Of a DNA stretch of 64,000 bases, positions 16,980 through 25,196 are shown piece after piece. Numbering within the stretch: the first letter of the stretch is position 1; every line of letters starts with the position of its first letter. This DNA is from Rhodoferax sp. (GTDB taxonomy: Bacteria; Pseudomonadota; Gammaproteobacteria; Burkholderiales; Burkholderiaceae_C), in the NCBI GenBank assembly GCA_024236015.1, contig JACKLK010000005.1, forward strand, positions 1-64,000, in the 5' to 3' direction. The notes below the pieces were generated by a model. It had not been told where the DNA came from, made no database searches, and saw only the letters and a list, made by a program, of their open reading frames with translations. Made by a program: the position numbers and the translations under genes.

Positions 16980-17505
16980 TCGGGCCGAGGGTCCGATACG
17001 CTCGCCTTCATCCGAGCAAGCGCGGGACGCATGCGTGGCGTCGGTGTACCAGACGTCTGCGTGCATGTTCCCGAGCAGCATCGAGCGGGCCGGCGCGGCA
17101 CTGTCGAGGTCGACGAATCGCTGATACGCAGTGACCGTGGTGGCCGTGCCCAGGGCTGGCGTCACGATGTACGTGTCCGTCAACGGCATGTTGCAGACAG
17201 TCGTGTGTGCTCCGCGCAGGAACCGCGCGCGTTCCACCGCCACCCCGAGAGCTGACCGACGGAAGCCTGGCCTGCATCGACGCGGACGGGGGACGGCTGC
17301 CGTACCGCTTTCATCGTCGTGCTGCGCCGGCGAAGCCGGGATCGATCGGGTCGGCTTGGGAGATCCTGCGGCGAGTCTCGATGCAGGTTTGCCGCCACCG
17401 ATCCGGTCGCTTGCTAAACTCTGTGGGACAGGATGACGGAACGGCCCTGACCCGTTCGATTCCTGCGGACCTTCTGGCGGCCCGACATCGACGAGAGACA
17501 CACCC
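16980..17505. other. Intergenic stretch with gene relics
   Basis: 526 bases without an intact gene. The centre contains the 3' end of a YCII-like gene (17213-17255). On the minus strand, about 16990-17190 holds an open frame reading LGTATTVTAYQRFVDLDSA with no recognisable family. The right part (17400-17505) is lower in GC, with a possible promoter (GCTTGCTAAACTCTG around 17410-17424) for the PAS/EAL operon. It looks like a decayed region. Confidence 0.5.
17213..17255 (+). pseudogene. Relic 3' end of a YCII-family gene
   Basis: The last 43 bases differ at only four positions from the end of the intact YCII gene at 22112-22154. They translate to AQEPRAFHRHPES followed by TGA, against AQELRAFHYDPES in the intact copy. 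Upstream of this block I see no continuation of the YCII fold, so only a tail survives. Confidence 0.55.
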
Positions 17506-17913
17506 ATGTCAGTGACACCATTCGTCCATTTCGACAGCTCCGAGCTCCCGGCTTACCTGGCCCAAGCCAGCCGCGAGGCACTCGATGCACTGGACTTCGG
17601 CGTCATCGGTTTCGATGCGCAGGGCATTGTGCGGCGCTACAACCAGTTCGAAGCCACGGCGGCCGGCCTACCGACCGACAAGGTGCTGGGACATGCGCTG
17701 TTCACCATCGTCGCACCTTGCATGAACAACTTCCTGGTGGCACAACGCTTCGACGATGCTGCGGCCGACGGCACCGTGCTGGACGATACCGTCCCATACG
17801 TGTTGACCTTGCGCATGCGCCCGACCAAGGTGTTGTTGCGGCTGCTCGCAACACCCGGCGCAGCCCTGCGGTACGTGCTGGTGCAGAGAGCCCCGCGCGG
17901 CGCTTCCGCATGA
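17506..17913 (+). CDS. Photoactive-yellow-protein-like PAS protein
   Basis: 135 residues forming one PAS domain. It aligns over its length with photoactive yellow protein (PYP): LDALDFGVIGFDAQGIVRRYNQFE against the PYP stretch containing Tyr42 and Glu46, then IVAPCMNN against VAPC (Cys69, the p-coumaroyl attachment site), and RMRPTKV against QMTPTKV. Tyr45, Glu49 and Cys72 have exactly the spacing of PYP Tyr42, Glu46 and Cys69. Positions equivalent to Thr50 and Arg52 are Ala and Leu. The gene is coupled by ATGA to the GGDEF-EAL gene. It may be a light sensor, or a PYP-fold redox or ligand sensor without chromophore; no chromophore-synthesis genes are in the window. Confidence 0.75.
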   Translation: MSVTPFVHFDSSELPAYLAQASREALDALDFGVIGFDAQGIVRRYNQFEATAAGLPTDKVLGHALFTIVAPCMNNFLVAQRFDDAAADGTVLDDTVPYVLTLRMRPTKVLLRLLATPGAALRYVLVQRAPRGASA

Positions 17914-19676
17914 CAGCGCAGCAGGGAGAGGATTACGAAACCCTGATCCAGTTTCTGTACCAGGCTCCGATCGGCCTGATCCAGACCACGCGCGCGGGTG
18001 ACATCAGCATGATGAACCCGATGGCGGCTCAGTTGCTGATGCCGCTGGCGCCGCAGGGGGACCTGGACAATCTGTTCGACATTTTCCAGGGCGTTGCGCC
18101 GCAACTGCGCGAACTGGTGGATGCGTTCACGGCGGACTCCGGCATGGTGCTGGACGGCCTGCGCGTTGCCACGGGCACGGGAGCGCATGCCTGCACGGTG
18201 TCGCTGCGATTGCTCAAGCTGCGCGAGAGCGCCCTGATGGCAAGCGTCACCGATGTCTCTGCCGCGGTCGGGCGCGAGGAACGCCGCCTGGCCCTCCAAC
18301 TGGGCGAGGCGGCGCGCATCGACAGCCTGACCGCGATGGCGAATCGGGCCGTGGTTCTGGACCGCCTGACCTATTTGTTGTCCGACAACCGCGCTGCCGG
18401 CGTACGCGACGAGAACTTTGCCGTGTTGTTCCTGAACTGCGACCGTTTCCAGCGCATCAACGACACCTACGGCCGGGCCGCCGGCGACGAACTGCTGCGG
18501 CGTATTGCCGCACGCCTGAACAGTGTGTTGCGGCCCCAGGACTCGCTGGACAGCGGCTTCGCCCGACCACCGACGGCCGCGCGGCTGGGCAGCGATGAGT
18601 TCGCCGTCTTGCTGGAGGACCTGTACAGCGTGGACGATGCGCGCAGCGTCGGACAGCGGCTGGTCGATCTGGTCGGGGAGCCCTATCGTGTCGACGGGCG
18701 GCAGATCGACGTGTCCGTGAGCGTCGGCATCGTGCCGGGCAACCGTGCGATCGGCCATGCCGACGATGTGCTGCACAACGCCAGCATCGCCATGCGCGAG
18801 GCCAAGCTCGCCGGCGGTGGCCGGTGGGTGTTGTTCGAGCCCGCGATGCGCGAGCGTGCCGCGTTGCGCGGCAGCCTGGAGTTCGAGTTGCGCCAGGCGC
18901 TGGATCAGCAGCAGTTGCTGGTGGTGTACCAGCCACTGGTCGATCTGACCGATGGCCGGTGCACCGGCGTGGAAGCCCTGGTACGCTGGCAGCACCCGCA
19001 GCGCGGCATGGTGTCGCCGGTCGAGTTCATCGGCATTGCCGAAGAGACCGGGCTGATCCATGCGCTGGGCGAATTCGTGCTGAACACCGCTTGCCGGCAG
19101 TTCGCTTCCTGGTCGCTGAACCTGGCCGGTGCGTCGCCGCAACAGCTGGCGGTGAACCTGTCGCGCGCCCAGCTGACAGACCCGGACGTCGTCGAGACGG
19201 TGCGCAAGGCGCTCTCGGGCAGCGGGTTGGACGCACGGCGGTTGAAGCTGGAGGTCACGGAAAGCCTGGCTGCCCAGGGTGACCTGGTCCAGCAACGCCT
19301 GCACGATCTGAAGGCGCTGGGCGTGAACCTGGCGCTGGATGACTTCGGCACCGGTTATTCGTCGCTGTCGAGCCTGCACCAGCTGCCGGTGGATGTGGTG
19401 AAGATCGACCGCTCCTTCGTCAGCCAGGTCGAGACCAGTGCGCACCACCGCGTGCTCATCCAGGCGACCATCAACGTGGCTGCCAGCCTGGGCATGGGCA
19501 CGGTGTCCGAAGGCATTGAGACCGAAGGGCAGGCCGCCATCCTGATGACGCTGGGATGCCAGACCGGGCAGGGCTACCTGTACAGCCGGCCCTTGCCTGC
19601 GGATGATGCCACCCGGTGGCTGATCGAGCGTGATCGGCAGTTTCCTGCCGCCGCGCCGATCAAGGCGCCAGCGTGA
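17910..19676 (+). CDS. PAS-GGDEF-EAL protein, probable c-di-GMP phosphodiesterase
   Basis: 588 residues from the ATG overlapping the PAS gene stop. Order: PAS-like region (about 8-120, LYQAPIGLIQTTRAGDISMMN), GGDEF domain (about 140-310) and EAL domain (about 325-580). The cyclase signature is RLGSDEFAVLL, GSDEF instead of GGDEF, so cyclase activity is doubtful. The EAL domain is complete: GVEALVRWQHP, VNLSRAQL, LEVTES, LDDFGTGYSSL, VKIDRSF, EGIET and QGYLYSRPL. It should hydrolyse c-di-GMP to pGpG, perhaps controlled by GTP binding to the GGDEF domain and by the co-encoded PYP-like protein. No membrane segment is present. Confidence 0.9.
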   Translation: MTAQQGEDYETLIQFLYQAPIGLIQTTRAGDISMMNPMAAQLLMPLAPQGDLDNLFDIFQGVAPQLRELVDAFTADSGMVLDGLRVATGTGAHACTVSLRLLKLRESALMASVTDVSAAVGREERRLALQLGEAARIDSLTAMANRAVVLDRLTYLLSDNRAAGVRDENFAVLFLNCDRFQRINDTYGRAAGDELLRRIAARLNSVLRPQDSLDSGFARPPTAARLGSDEFAVLLEDLYSVDDARSVGQRLVDLVGEPYRVDGRQIDVSVSVGIVPGNRAIGHADDVLHNASIAMREAKLAGGGRWVLFEPAMRERAALRGSLEFELRQALDQQQLLVVYQPLVDLTDGRCTGVEALVRWQHPQRGMVSPVEFIGIAEETGLIHALGEFVLNTACRQFASWSLNLAGASPQQLAVNLSRAQLTDPDVVETVRKALSGSGLDARRLKLEVTESLAAQGDLVQQRLHDLKALGVNLALDDFGTGYSSLSSLHQLPVDVVKIDRSFVSQVETSAHHRVLIQATINVAASLGMGTVSEGIETEGQAAILMTLGCQTGQGYLYSRPLPADDATRWLIERDRQFPAAAPIKAPA

Positions 19677-19884
19677 CGCGGGACGGGTCCAGCGCCTTGA
19701 GCGGCGCGTCGGCCAGCCATTTGCGGTACAGCGCCGGCGTCGGATCGCCTTCCTTGATCAAGCCCTTGGCGCGCAGCCACTGGCCTTCCGTGACCATGGT
19801 GTCGAGCATGGCCTGGTCCAGCTTGATGCGGTATTCGTACTCCGGCCACGCTGCGCGGATCGCCTCGAGCGTGGCGAAGCTGTG
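19660..19884 (-). pseudogene. C-terminal fragment of an NMT1/THI5-type ABC binding protein
   Basis: About 74 residues remain, beginning HSFATLEAIRAAWPEYEY and ending with a stop inside the 3' end of the EAL gene. The block EAIRAAWPEYEYRIKLDQAML followed by LIKEGDPTPALYRKWLADAPLKALDP matches the end of nitrate/taurine/thiamine-precursor type binding proteins. Nothing of the N-terminal lobe or signal peptide remains; similarity stops near 19880, where a plus-strand gene fragment begins. Confidence 0.6.
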
Positions 19885-20115
19885 GCGTTCATGATTCCCG
19901 AGAACGTGGCGACCGACGTCGACGAAGGCCGGCTGGTCTGGACCTGGCTCGAGGACGCCGGCGCCAGCACCCACACCTGCGTGTTCCAGCGTGCGGGTTA
20001 CACGACGGCCGTGGCCATGGGCAAGTTCCTGGACGTGCTGGCCGCCCGGCTGGACGAGATCCGGGAGAGTTTCGATGCCAGGGAGCAGGCGCGGGTGTTG
20101 TCGCGGGGGCGCTGA
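19882..20115 (+). pseudogene. C-terminal fragment of a probable LysR-type regulator
   Basis: 77 residues starting around VAFMIPENVATDVDEGRLVW and continuing WLEDAGAS, CVFQRAGYTTAVAMGKFLDVLAARL. This is the pattern of the last strand and helix of a LysR effector domain (degree-of-occupancy block followed by the C-terminal helix). The reading frame continues upstream only as noncoding sequence. It abuts the binding-protein fragment on the other strand at about 19880, as expected for a deletion that fused two gene ends. Confidence 0.5.
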
Positions 20116-20147
20116 GGGAACACCCGCTCCCGGACGGGGGGCAACCC

Positions 20148-20867
20148 TTACCAGGGGCTGATGCCGGCCGGTTCGACGAAGCGCCCGGATTCCTGTGCAT
20201 GGAGTGCGTATTGCACCGGCAGCCGCGCGCCTTCTTCGGGTGTCATCGTGCCGTAGCCGGTCAGGTCCGTCTTCACGAAACCCGGACTGACCGAGTTGAC
20301 GACGATGCCGATGTCCTTCAGTGCCTCATGCAACTGCACCGTGAGCATGTTCAATGCCGCCTTGGATGCGTTGTAGCCGATGAACTGCGCCGAATAATAA
20401 GCAGAGGTCGGGTCGCCGTTGAGCGTCAGCGAGCCCAGCGAACTGGACACGTTCACGATACGTGCGCTCGGGGCTGCCCGCAGCAGCGGCAGCATGGCCT
20501 GCGTCACGCCCAGTGTGCCGATGAAGTTGGTGTTCAGCACCCGTCGCACGGCATCGAGCGACGCCATGCCCGGAGGTCCGTCGGCCGATTCGAAGATGCC
20601 GGCGTTGTTGACCAGGATGTCCAGCCTGCCATGCTCGGCCTCGATGATGCGAGCCGCGGCCGCGATGGTTTCCGGGTTGTCGATGTCGAGGGCCAGCGTG
20701 CGAACGGCAAGGCCTTGCGCGTGCAAGCCCTGCACGGCGGCCTCGCCGCGGGCCGTGTCGCGCGCGCCCAGGAACACCTGCACGCCGGCCTGGGCCAACT
20801 GCCGCGCGATTTCCAGCCCGATGCCCTTGTTGGCGCCGGTGACCAGGGCAATGCGATTGGCGGTCAT
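20148..20867 (-). CDS. SDR-family oxidoreductase
   Basis: 239 residues with an AAAGGAC ribosome site. Cofactor motif VTGANKGIGLEIARQL, LVNNAGIF, catalytic serine in VNVSSSLG, and YxxxK as YNASKAALNML. A long insertion between the serine and tyrosine (TLNGDPTSAYYSAQFIGYNASK) resembles carbonyl-reductase-like SDRs, and PGFVKTDLTGY follows. It is probably NADPH-dependent carbonyl reduction of an unknown substrate. It is divergent from the TetR gene, which likely represses it. Confidence 0.92.
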   Translation of the reverse strand: MTANRIALVTGANKGIGLEIARQLAQAGVQVFLGARDTARGEAAVQGLHAQGLAVRTLALDIDNPETIAAAARIIEAEHGRLDILVNNAGIFESADGPPGMASLDAVRRVLNTNFIGTLGVTQAMLPLLRAAPSARIVNVSSSLGSLTLNGDPTSAYYSAQFIGYNASKAALNMLTVQLHEALKDIGIVVNSVSPGFVKTDLTGYGTMTPEEGARLPVQYALHAQESGRFVEPAGISPW

Positions 20868-20938
20868 GAAAAAGTCCTTTCCGAGTGGTGTGGGGTTGAC
20901 CTAATATATGAACGATTGCTCGGTTCTGGAATTCGCTT

Positions 20939-21577
20939 TTGGCCACACGTGCACGACACTCGCTGAACCCGCGCCGCAAGCCGCTTCAGGCCCGGGCGGC
21001 GGTGACGCTGGACGCGATCTTCGAGGCCACCATTCAGCTTTTGGTCGCCGGTGGCATGCATCGACTCACCACCACGCGCGTGGCCGAACGGGCTGGCGTC
21101 TCGGTCGGAACCATGTATCAATACTTCCCGCACAAGGAAGCCCTGGTCTACGCGCTGAATGCGCGATACCTCGAGGACCTGGCGATGCGCATCGAGGCGA
21201 CCTGCGCCTCCCGGCAGGGGGCTCCGATCGGCGAGATGGTGGAGGCGCTGGTCGACACCTATTGGCGTGCCAAGACCGAGCGCGCCGACGTGACGCGGGC
21301 CTTGTACCGTTCTGTCGCGGAACTCGACAACCAGCCCTTGATCGACGCATTCGCGCGCCGGGTCGACGCTGCAACCGGCGCCATGCTGGCCAGCGCATCG
21401 GATGCGAGCTTCCACGACCTGAAAGGCGTCAACCTCGCCCTGGTGACCGTCATCTTCGGCACGGTTCGCAGCGCGTTCGAGCGCAACCTGCCGTCATCGG
21501 CGGCGCAGGACCTGAAACGCCAACTGGTACTGATGTGCCGCTCCTACCTTGCTGCCATTCCGGACAAGCCGCGCTGA
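20939..21577 (+). CDS. TetR/AcrR-family transcriptional regulator
   Basis: 212 residues from a TTG (no ATG available; an in-frame stop lies ten codons upstream). N-terminal helix-turn-helix LLVAGGMHRLTTTRVAERAGVSVGTMYQYFPHKEALV is classical TetR. The C-terminal domain contains DVTRALYRSVAELDNQPLIDAF, of the AcrR-like ligand domain type. The 71-base gap to the divergent SDR contains GAAC...GTTC (20910-20926), a loose dyad that could be its operator. Confidence 0.9.
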   Translation: MATRARHSLNPRRKPLQARAAVTLDAIFEATIQLLVAGGMHRLTTTRVAERAGVSVGTMYQYFPHKEALVYALNARYLEDLAMRIEATCASRQGAPIGEMVEALVDTYWRAKTERADVTRALYRSVAELDNQPLIDAFARRVDAATGAMLASASDASFHDLKGVNLALVTVIFGTVRSAFERNLPSSAAQDLKRQLVLMCRSYLAAIPDKPR

Positions 21578-21812
21578 CTTCACCCGGGCCTGGGAGCCGC
21601 CCGTCGCCGCGGGAAACGTGGGGCGGGAATCGCCGCCTGCCGCGTGGTAGCGATCTGAACCCGGGGCAAGTTGCTGGCGCTGGCGCGAAACTGATGGTGA
21701 CCGCCTGCGCGTGTGGCGACACAATCCGGGTTGGCCTGCCAATGGTATTGAATCTGCGTGCGGCATCGGGCCGAGCTCCCGCGCCTGCAACGCTTGCCTG
21801 AGGAACCCTGTC

Positions 21813-22154
21813 GTGACGAAATACCTCATCTCCTTCCCCGCACCGGCGATGGACGTCGCCCCTGAAGACATGGCTGCCGTCAGCGATGCTTCGCACGCGG
21901 TCATCCGCGCGGCGAAAGACGCCGGCGTCTATGTGTTCGGCGGTGGCATCGACAGCGGCGTTGCGCCGCTGATGGTTGCCGCCGACGGGACCGCCACGGC
22001 AGGAACCTACCCGCAGACCCGGGAGCTCGATGGCGGCTTCTGTGTGCTGGAGCTGCCGTCACGCGACGCCGCCGTGCAGTGGGCCGTGCGGCTTGCCAAG
22101 GCGTGTCGCTGCGCGCAGGAACTGCGCGCGTTCCACTACGACCCCGAGAGCTGA
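21813..22154 (+). CDS. YCII-family protein
   Basis: 113 residues from a GTG with GAGGAA upstream. YCII fold: MTKYLISFPAPAM, then VYVFGGGIDSG, RELDGGFCVLELPSRDAAVQWAVRLA, ending CRCAQELRAFHYDPES. YCII proteins are ferredoxin-like dimers with a conserved His/Asp pair, sometimes fused to ECF sigma factors; most are of unknown activity. The 3' end is duplicated as a relic at 17213-17255. No operon partner is evident. Confidence 0.8.
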   Translation: MTKYLISFPAPAMDVAPEDMAAVSDASHAVIRAAKDAGVYVFGGGIDSGVAPLMVAADGTATAGTYPQTRELDGGFCVLELPSRDAAVQWAVRLAKACRCAQELRAFHYDPES

Positions 22155-22341
22155 ATGGCATACGCGGGTGCAGATCCCGGTCCCCTCCTGCGCCCGAGGC
22201 CCGCGCGGGGTGTCGCCTGCCTGGTGGTCTGGCGGAGAGGCGCGCATGCGAGACCTGTGCAGTCGGGGAACACGGTCGATGTCCTGTGGTTTTCGTTGTC
22301 CGATGAGATGGCTTCGTTTCTCGCGCGGTCGGGAGCATCCA

Positions 22342-23124
22342 TTGGCTGATGCGGCTCCCGGTTTTGCCAGGCGCTTCTGGCCGGTATGGGGCCTTGGTCT
22401 GCTGGGAGTTCTGACCCTGGCCCTGCAGCCACCGCCAGCGTCGCTGGTCGAACAGGTGCCCCGGTTGCAGTCCTTGCATCCGCTGGCGCTCAGGGGCCTG
22501 CTGATCCTGAACCCGTTGATCCTGGTGTCCGTGTGCGCTGCTGTCGGAGCGTCGGTGGCGCACCGCGCAGGGTTGGGCAGCCATGCGGCGAATACCGCAC
22601 GCAACACGCTGTCGCCCCTGTTCGCCGTGGCCGTAGGAGGCCTGGTCGCGGTGGTGCTGTTTGCGCTCGACGCGGCGATGGCGCCGCACCTGGGCACCCG
22701 ATGGCAGGAGGTCAAGGCACACGCCGACAACGCGCCATGGTTCCCCGCACTTGCCGTCGGCGTGTTGTACGGCGGCTTTGCCGAGGAAGTCATCGTGCGC
22801 TGGGGTGTGATGAGCCTGGTCGCGTGGTTGTTGTGCCGGCTGTTCGCACCTCGGTCCATGGCTGTCGGCGTGGCATCCGGCATGCCTGCACGCCTGGCGC
22901 ATGTCGCGATCGTCGTGTCGGCCGGCGTCTTTGCCGCCGGCCACCTGCCGGCCATGGCGCAAGGCATCGACCTTTCGGCGCCGCTGGTGGCGCGCACGCT
23001 CGGCCTGAACATGCTGGCCGGTCTGGTCTATGGCTGGTTGTTCTGGCGGCGCAGCCTGGAGACCGCCATGGTGGCCCATGGGACGACCCATGTCGGCTTT
23101 GTCATCTTGCGTTCACTGACCTGA
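22342..23124 (+). CDS. CPBP-family intramembrane metalloprotease-like protein
   Basis: 260 residues from a TTG with GGGAG six bases upstream; ATGs at 22303 and 22279 are alternatives. About six to seven membrane segments. CPBP/Abi motifs are in order: GGFAEEVIVRWGVMSLV (the EExxxR motif), FAAGHLPA (FxxxH) and VAHGTTHVGF (third motif, with His in place of the common Asn). The family includes CAAX prenyl protease and bacteriocin-immunity proteins; the role here is unknown. It forms a likely operon with the cupin gene 10 bases downstream. Confidence 0.8.
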   Translation: MADAAPGFARRFWPVWGLGLLGVLTLALQPPPASLVEQVPRLQSLHPLALRGLLILNPLILVSVCAAVGASVAHRAGLGSHAANTARNTLSPLFAVAVGGLVAVVLFALDAAMAPHLGTRWQEVKAHADNAPWFPALAVGVLYGGFAEEVIVRWGVMSLVAWLLCRLFAPRSMAVGVASGMPARLAHVAIVVSAGVFAAGHLPAMAQGIDLSAPLVARTLGLNMLAGLVYGWLFWRRSLETAMVAHGTTHVGFVILRSLT

Positions 23125-23134
23125 GGAGTGGTAC

Positions 23135-23446
23135 ATGCGATGGATCCGCAGCAAGGAGTTCACGGCCGAGCGCGCATGGGGCGCGCTGGATATCGCCAGC
23201 ATGAACGGCACCACGGTGCGATTGCACTGGACCGACAAGCCTTATGTCTGGCATGTCAATGACGGCGAGGAAGTGTTTGCCGTGATGGACGGTACCGTCG
23301 ACATGCACTACCGCGAAGCCGGCGCCGAACACGTGGCAACGCTGCAGGCGGGCGACATCTTCTTTGCCGGCACGGGTTGCGAACATGTTGCCCATCCGCG
23401 CGGCGAGGCGCGCATTCTGGTGGTCGAGAAGGCCGGGTCCGTGTGA
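23135..23446 (+). CDS. Small cupin protein
   Basis: 103 residues with a GAGGAG ribosome site. It has a single cupin barrel: WHVNDGEEVFAVMDGTVDMHYRE (motif 1, with His/Glu metal positions) and LQAGDIFFAGTGCEHVAHPRGEARIL (motif 2). It lacks a recognisable partner domain; such small cupins may bind metal and act as isomerases, thiol dioxygenases or sensors. It follows the CPBP protease gene closely. Confidence 0.85.
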   Translation: MRWIRSKEFTAERAWGALDIASMNGTTVRLHWTDKPYVWHVNDGEEVFAVMDGTVDMHYREAGAEHVATLQAGDIFFAGTGCEHVAHPRGEARILVVEKAGSV

Positions 23447-23499
23447 GTCGGCGTCGATGATGCCCGCGGCCGACCCATGGCCGACCCATCGCCGACGCG

Positions 23500-23901
23500 T
23501 CAGGCGGGTCTTGGCCCGACCCGCAGTTCCTGGTAGCCGGTGGCTGCGTCATGGGTCCGGCTCAGGTTCCAGTCCGGTGTTTCGAGCAGCAGGAGTTCGG
23601 CGGTCGTTCGCACGGTGTTGCCGTAACACACATGGCCACCATGCACTTGCCCCGAACGATTCGCGACGCTTGCGTGCAGGTGCGCCCCATCCCGCGAGAG
23701 CGACCCGGACAGCGTCAGGATTTCATGCGGCCCGGGTATCGACGTCTCGGCGTCGTCGCCGGCGAAACGGATCACTGCGCCGGCAAGGCTCCCTATGCCG
23801 GCGACGATGAATCCCGAGCCGATGTGGCCTTCGCGCACCATTCGCTCGAGTTCTCTGCGCAGATCGACACCGGGGGGCAGGCGCAGTGGACGTGGGGTCA
23901 T
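23500..23901 (-). CDS. PPC (DUF296) domain protein
   Basis: 133 residues from the ATG giving MTPRPLRLPPGVDLRRELE; an in-frame ATG 19 codons upstream gives a low-complexity extension. The whole protein is one PPC domain (plants and prokaryotes conserved): GHIGSGFIVAGIGSLAGAVIRFAG, LTLSGSLSRDGAHLHASVANRSG, VHGGHVCYGNTVRTTAELLL. It keeps the HxH-like HLHAS and GGHV residues that line the trimer cleft. Bacterial members lack AT-hooks; function unknown, sometimes DNA-associated. Confidence 0.85.
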   Translation of the reverse strand: MTPRPLRLPPGVDLRRELERMVREGHIGSGFIVAGIGSLAGAVIRFAGDDAETSIPGPHEILTLSGSLSRDGAHLHASVANRSGQVHGGHVCYGNTVRTTAELLLLETPDWNLSRTHDAATGYQELRVGPRPA

Positions 23902-24043
23902 GGCGGGGTCTTGCAGCGGCTGCTGGCGATGGGGTTCGCTGGCTTGCGGGTTGTGCATGCACGCGATGATGCCATCGCGTCCGCGATCTGCAGGCGACGG
24001 CTCGTGATGCCACGTTGAAGCGCGGCCACGGCAACGTCGCTCT

Positions 24044-25168
24044 TCAGGCTGTCGGCACGGTGCCGCCGTCGATGACATATTCCGTACCCGTGATGGACGC
24101 CGCCCGGCTCGAGACCAGGAATCCGACCAGCTCCGCGACCTCCTTCGGTTTGGCGGGCCTCCCGATCGGAATGCCGCCCAGCGATTGCATGAGTGACTGG
24201 CGGGCGCCCGCGTGGTCCGTACCGGTTTCGTGCGCGATCCTGTCGACCAGTTCGACCGCGGCTTCGGTCTCCACCCAGCCGGGTGACACACGAACCACGC
24301 GGACGCCCTTGGGACTGACCTCCTTGGACAGGCTCTTGCTGTAGGTCGAGAGCGCGGCCTTTGCCGCCGCGTATGCGGTGGTGGCATCGGCCAGCGGCAA
24401 CTGGCGCTGGATGGACGTGATATGCACCACGACGCCGGAGCCCTGGGCCACCATGGCGGGCAACAACGCGCGGTCCAGGCGCACGGCCGGCATCAGGTTC
24501 AGGTCCAGCGCCTGCTGCCATTCGGCGTCGTCCAGCACCGCGTAGCCGCCGGCCGGCGCCGAGGAACCGCCCGTGACGTGCACCAGGATGTCGACACCAC
24601 CCAGAACATCCTGCGCCGCCTGGGCAATCGCGGAACACCCCGCGGCCGTGGTGATGTCCGCCGCGACGAATGGGGTCTCGCCCCACTGCGCGGGTCGCGA
24701 GCGCGCCGTCGTCAACACGGTGGCGCCGGCCTGGGTCAGATGCGCCACGACGGCGGCGCCGATGCCCTTGGTGCCGCCGGTGACGAGTGCCCGACGGCCT
24801 TCGAGTTCGACCGGGCTGCGGATCTCCAGTGCCGCAATACGCGCGTCCCGCAGTACGAAGACGTGCATCAGTTCGGCAACGCCGCCGGGGAAATTGCCGG
24901 TCACCCTTGCAAGCAGCTTCAGCGTGTCGCCGTTGCGGGTGACGCCCAGGGGCTGGAGACGGAAACGGTATTTGGCGGCAACGGCGACCTTCCAGGCCCG
25001 GATGGCGTCGATGCCACGGAAGGTTCCGCCTTCGTCGCGCACCACGGCGTCCGGGTGGAAGCAGGCGTCCAGCCGTGAAGGGTCCGGATCGTTATGGGAG
25101 GCCAGGTAGTCCGTCACGGCGGCTGGCATGGTGATGGTCATGGTGGAGGTTCTCGAAGTGGTTGCCAT
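24044..25168 (-). CDS. NTF2/SnoaL-like domain fused to SDR oxidoreductase
   Basis: 374 residues. Residues about 10-118 form a SnoaL/NTF2-like domain (YLASHNDPDPSRLDACFHPDAVVRDEG, FRGIDAIRAWKVAV, ELMHVFVLRDARIAALEIR). From about 122 a complete SDR follows: ALVTGGTKGIGAAVVAHL, LVHVTGGSSA, VHITSI with the catalytic Ser, YAAAKAALSTYSK (YxxxK) and a C-terminal TGTEYVIDGGTVPT. The two parts join without linker at SPVELEGRR. Elsewhere these are usually two adjacent genes. It is divergent from an HxlR regulator, the common arrangement for HxlR-controlled oxidoreductases. Confidence 0.85.
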   Translation of the reverse strand: MATTSRTSTMTITMPAAVTDYLASHNDPDPSRLDACFHPDAVVRDEGGTFRGIDAIRAWKVAVAAKYRFRLQPLGVTRNGDTLKLLARVTGNFPGGVAELMHVFVLRDARIAALEIRSPVELEGRRALVTGGTKGIGAAVVAHLTQAGATVLTTARSRPAQWGETPFVAADITTAAGCSAIAQAAQDVLGGVDILVHVTGGSSAPAGGYAVLDDAEWQQALDLNLMPAVRLDRALLPAMVAQGSGVVVHITSIQRQLPLADATTAYAAAKAALSTYSKSLSKEVSPKGVRVVRVSPGWVETEAAVELVDRIAHETGTDHAGARQSLMQSLGGIPIGRPAKPKEVAELVGFLVSSRAASITGTEYVIDGGTVPTA

Positions 25169-25196
25169 GCGCCGATTCTGGGCATATGCTCACTCG

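Noticed and set aside
16990..17190. Minus-strand open frame beginning MPLTDTYIVTPALG with a protein-like sequence.
   Set aside because: It runs on as an antisense shadow of the DUF2889 gene, has no family motif and no ribosome site; kept only as a remark in the intergenic entry.
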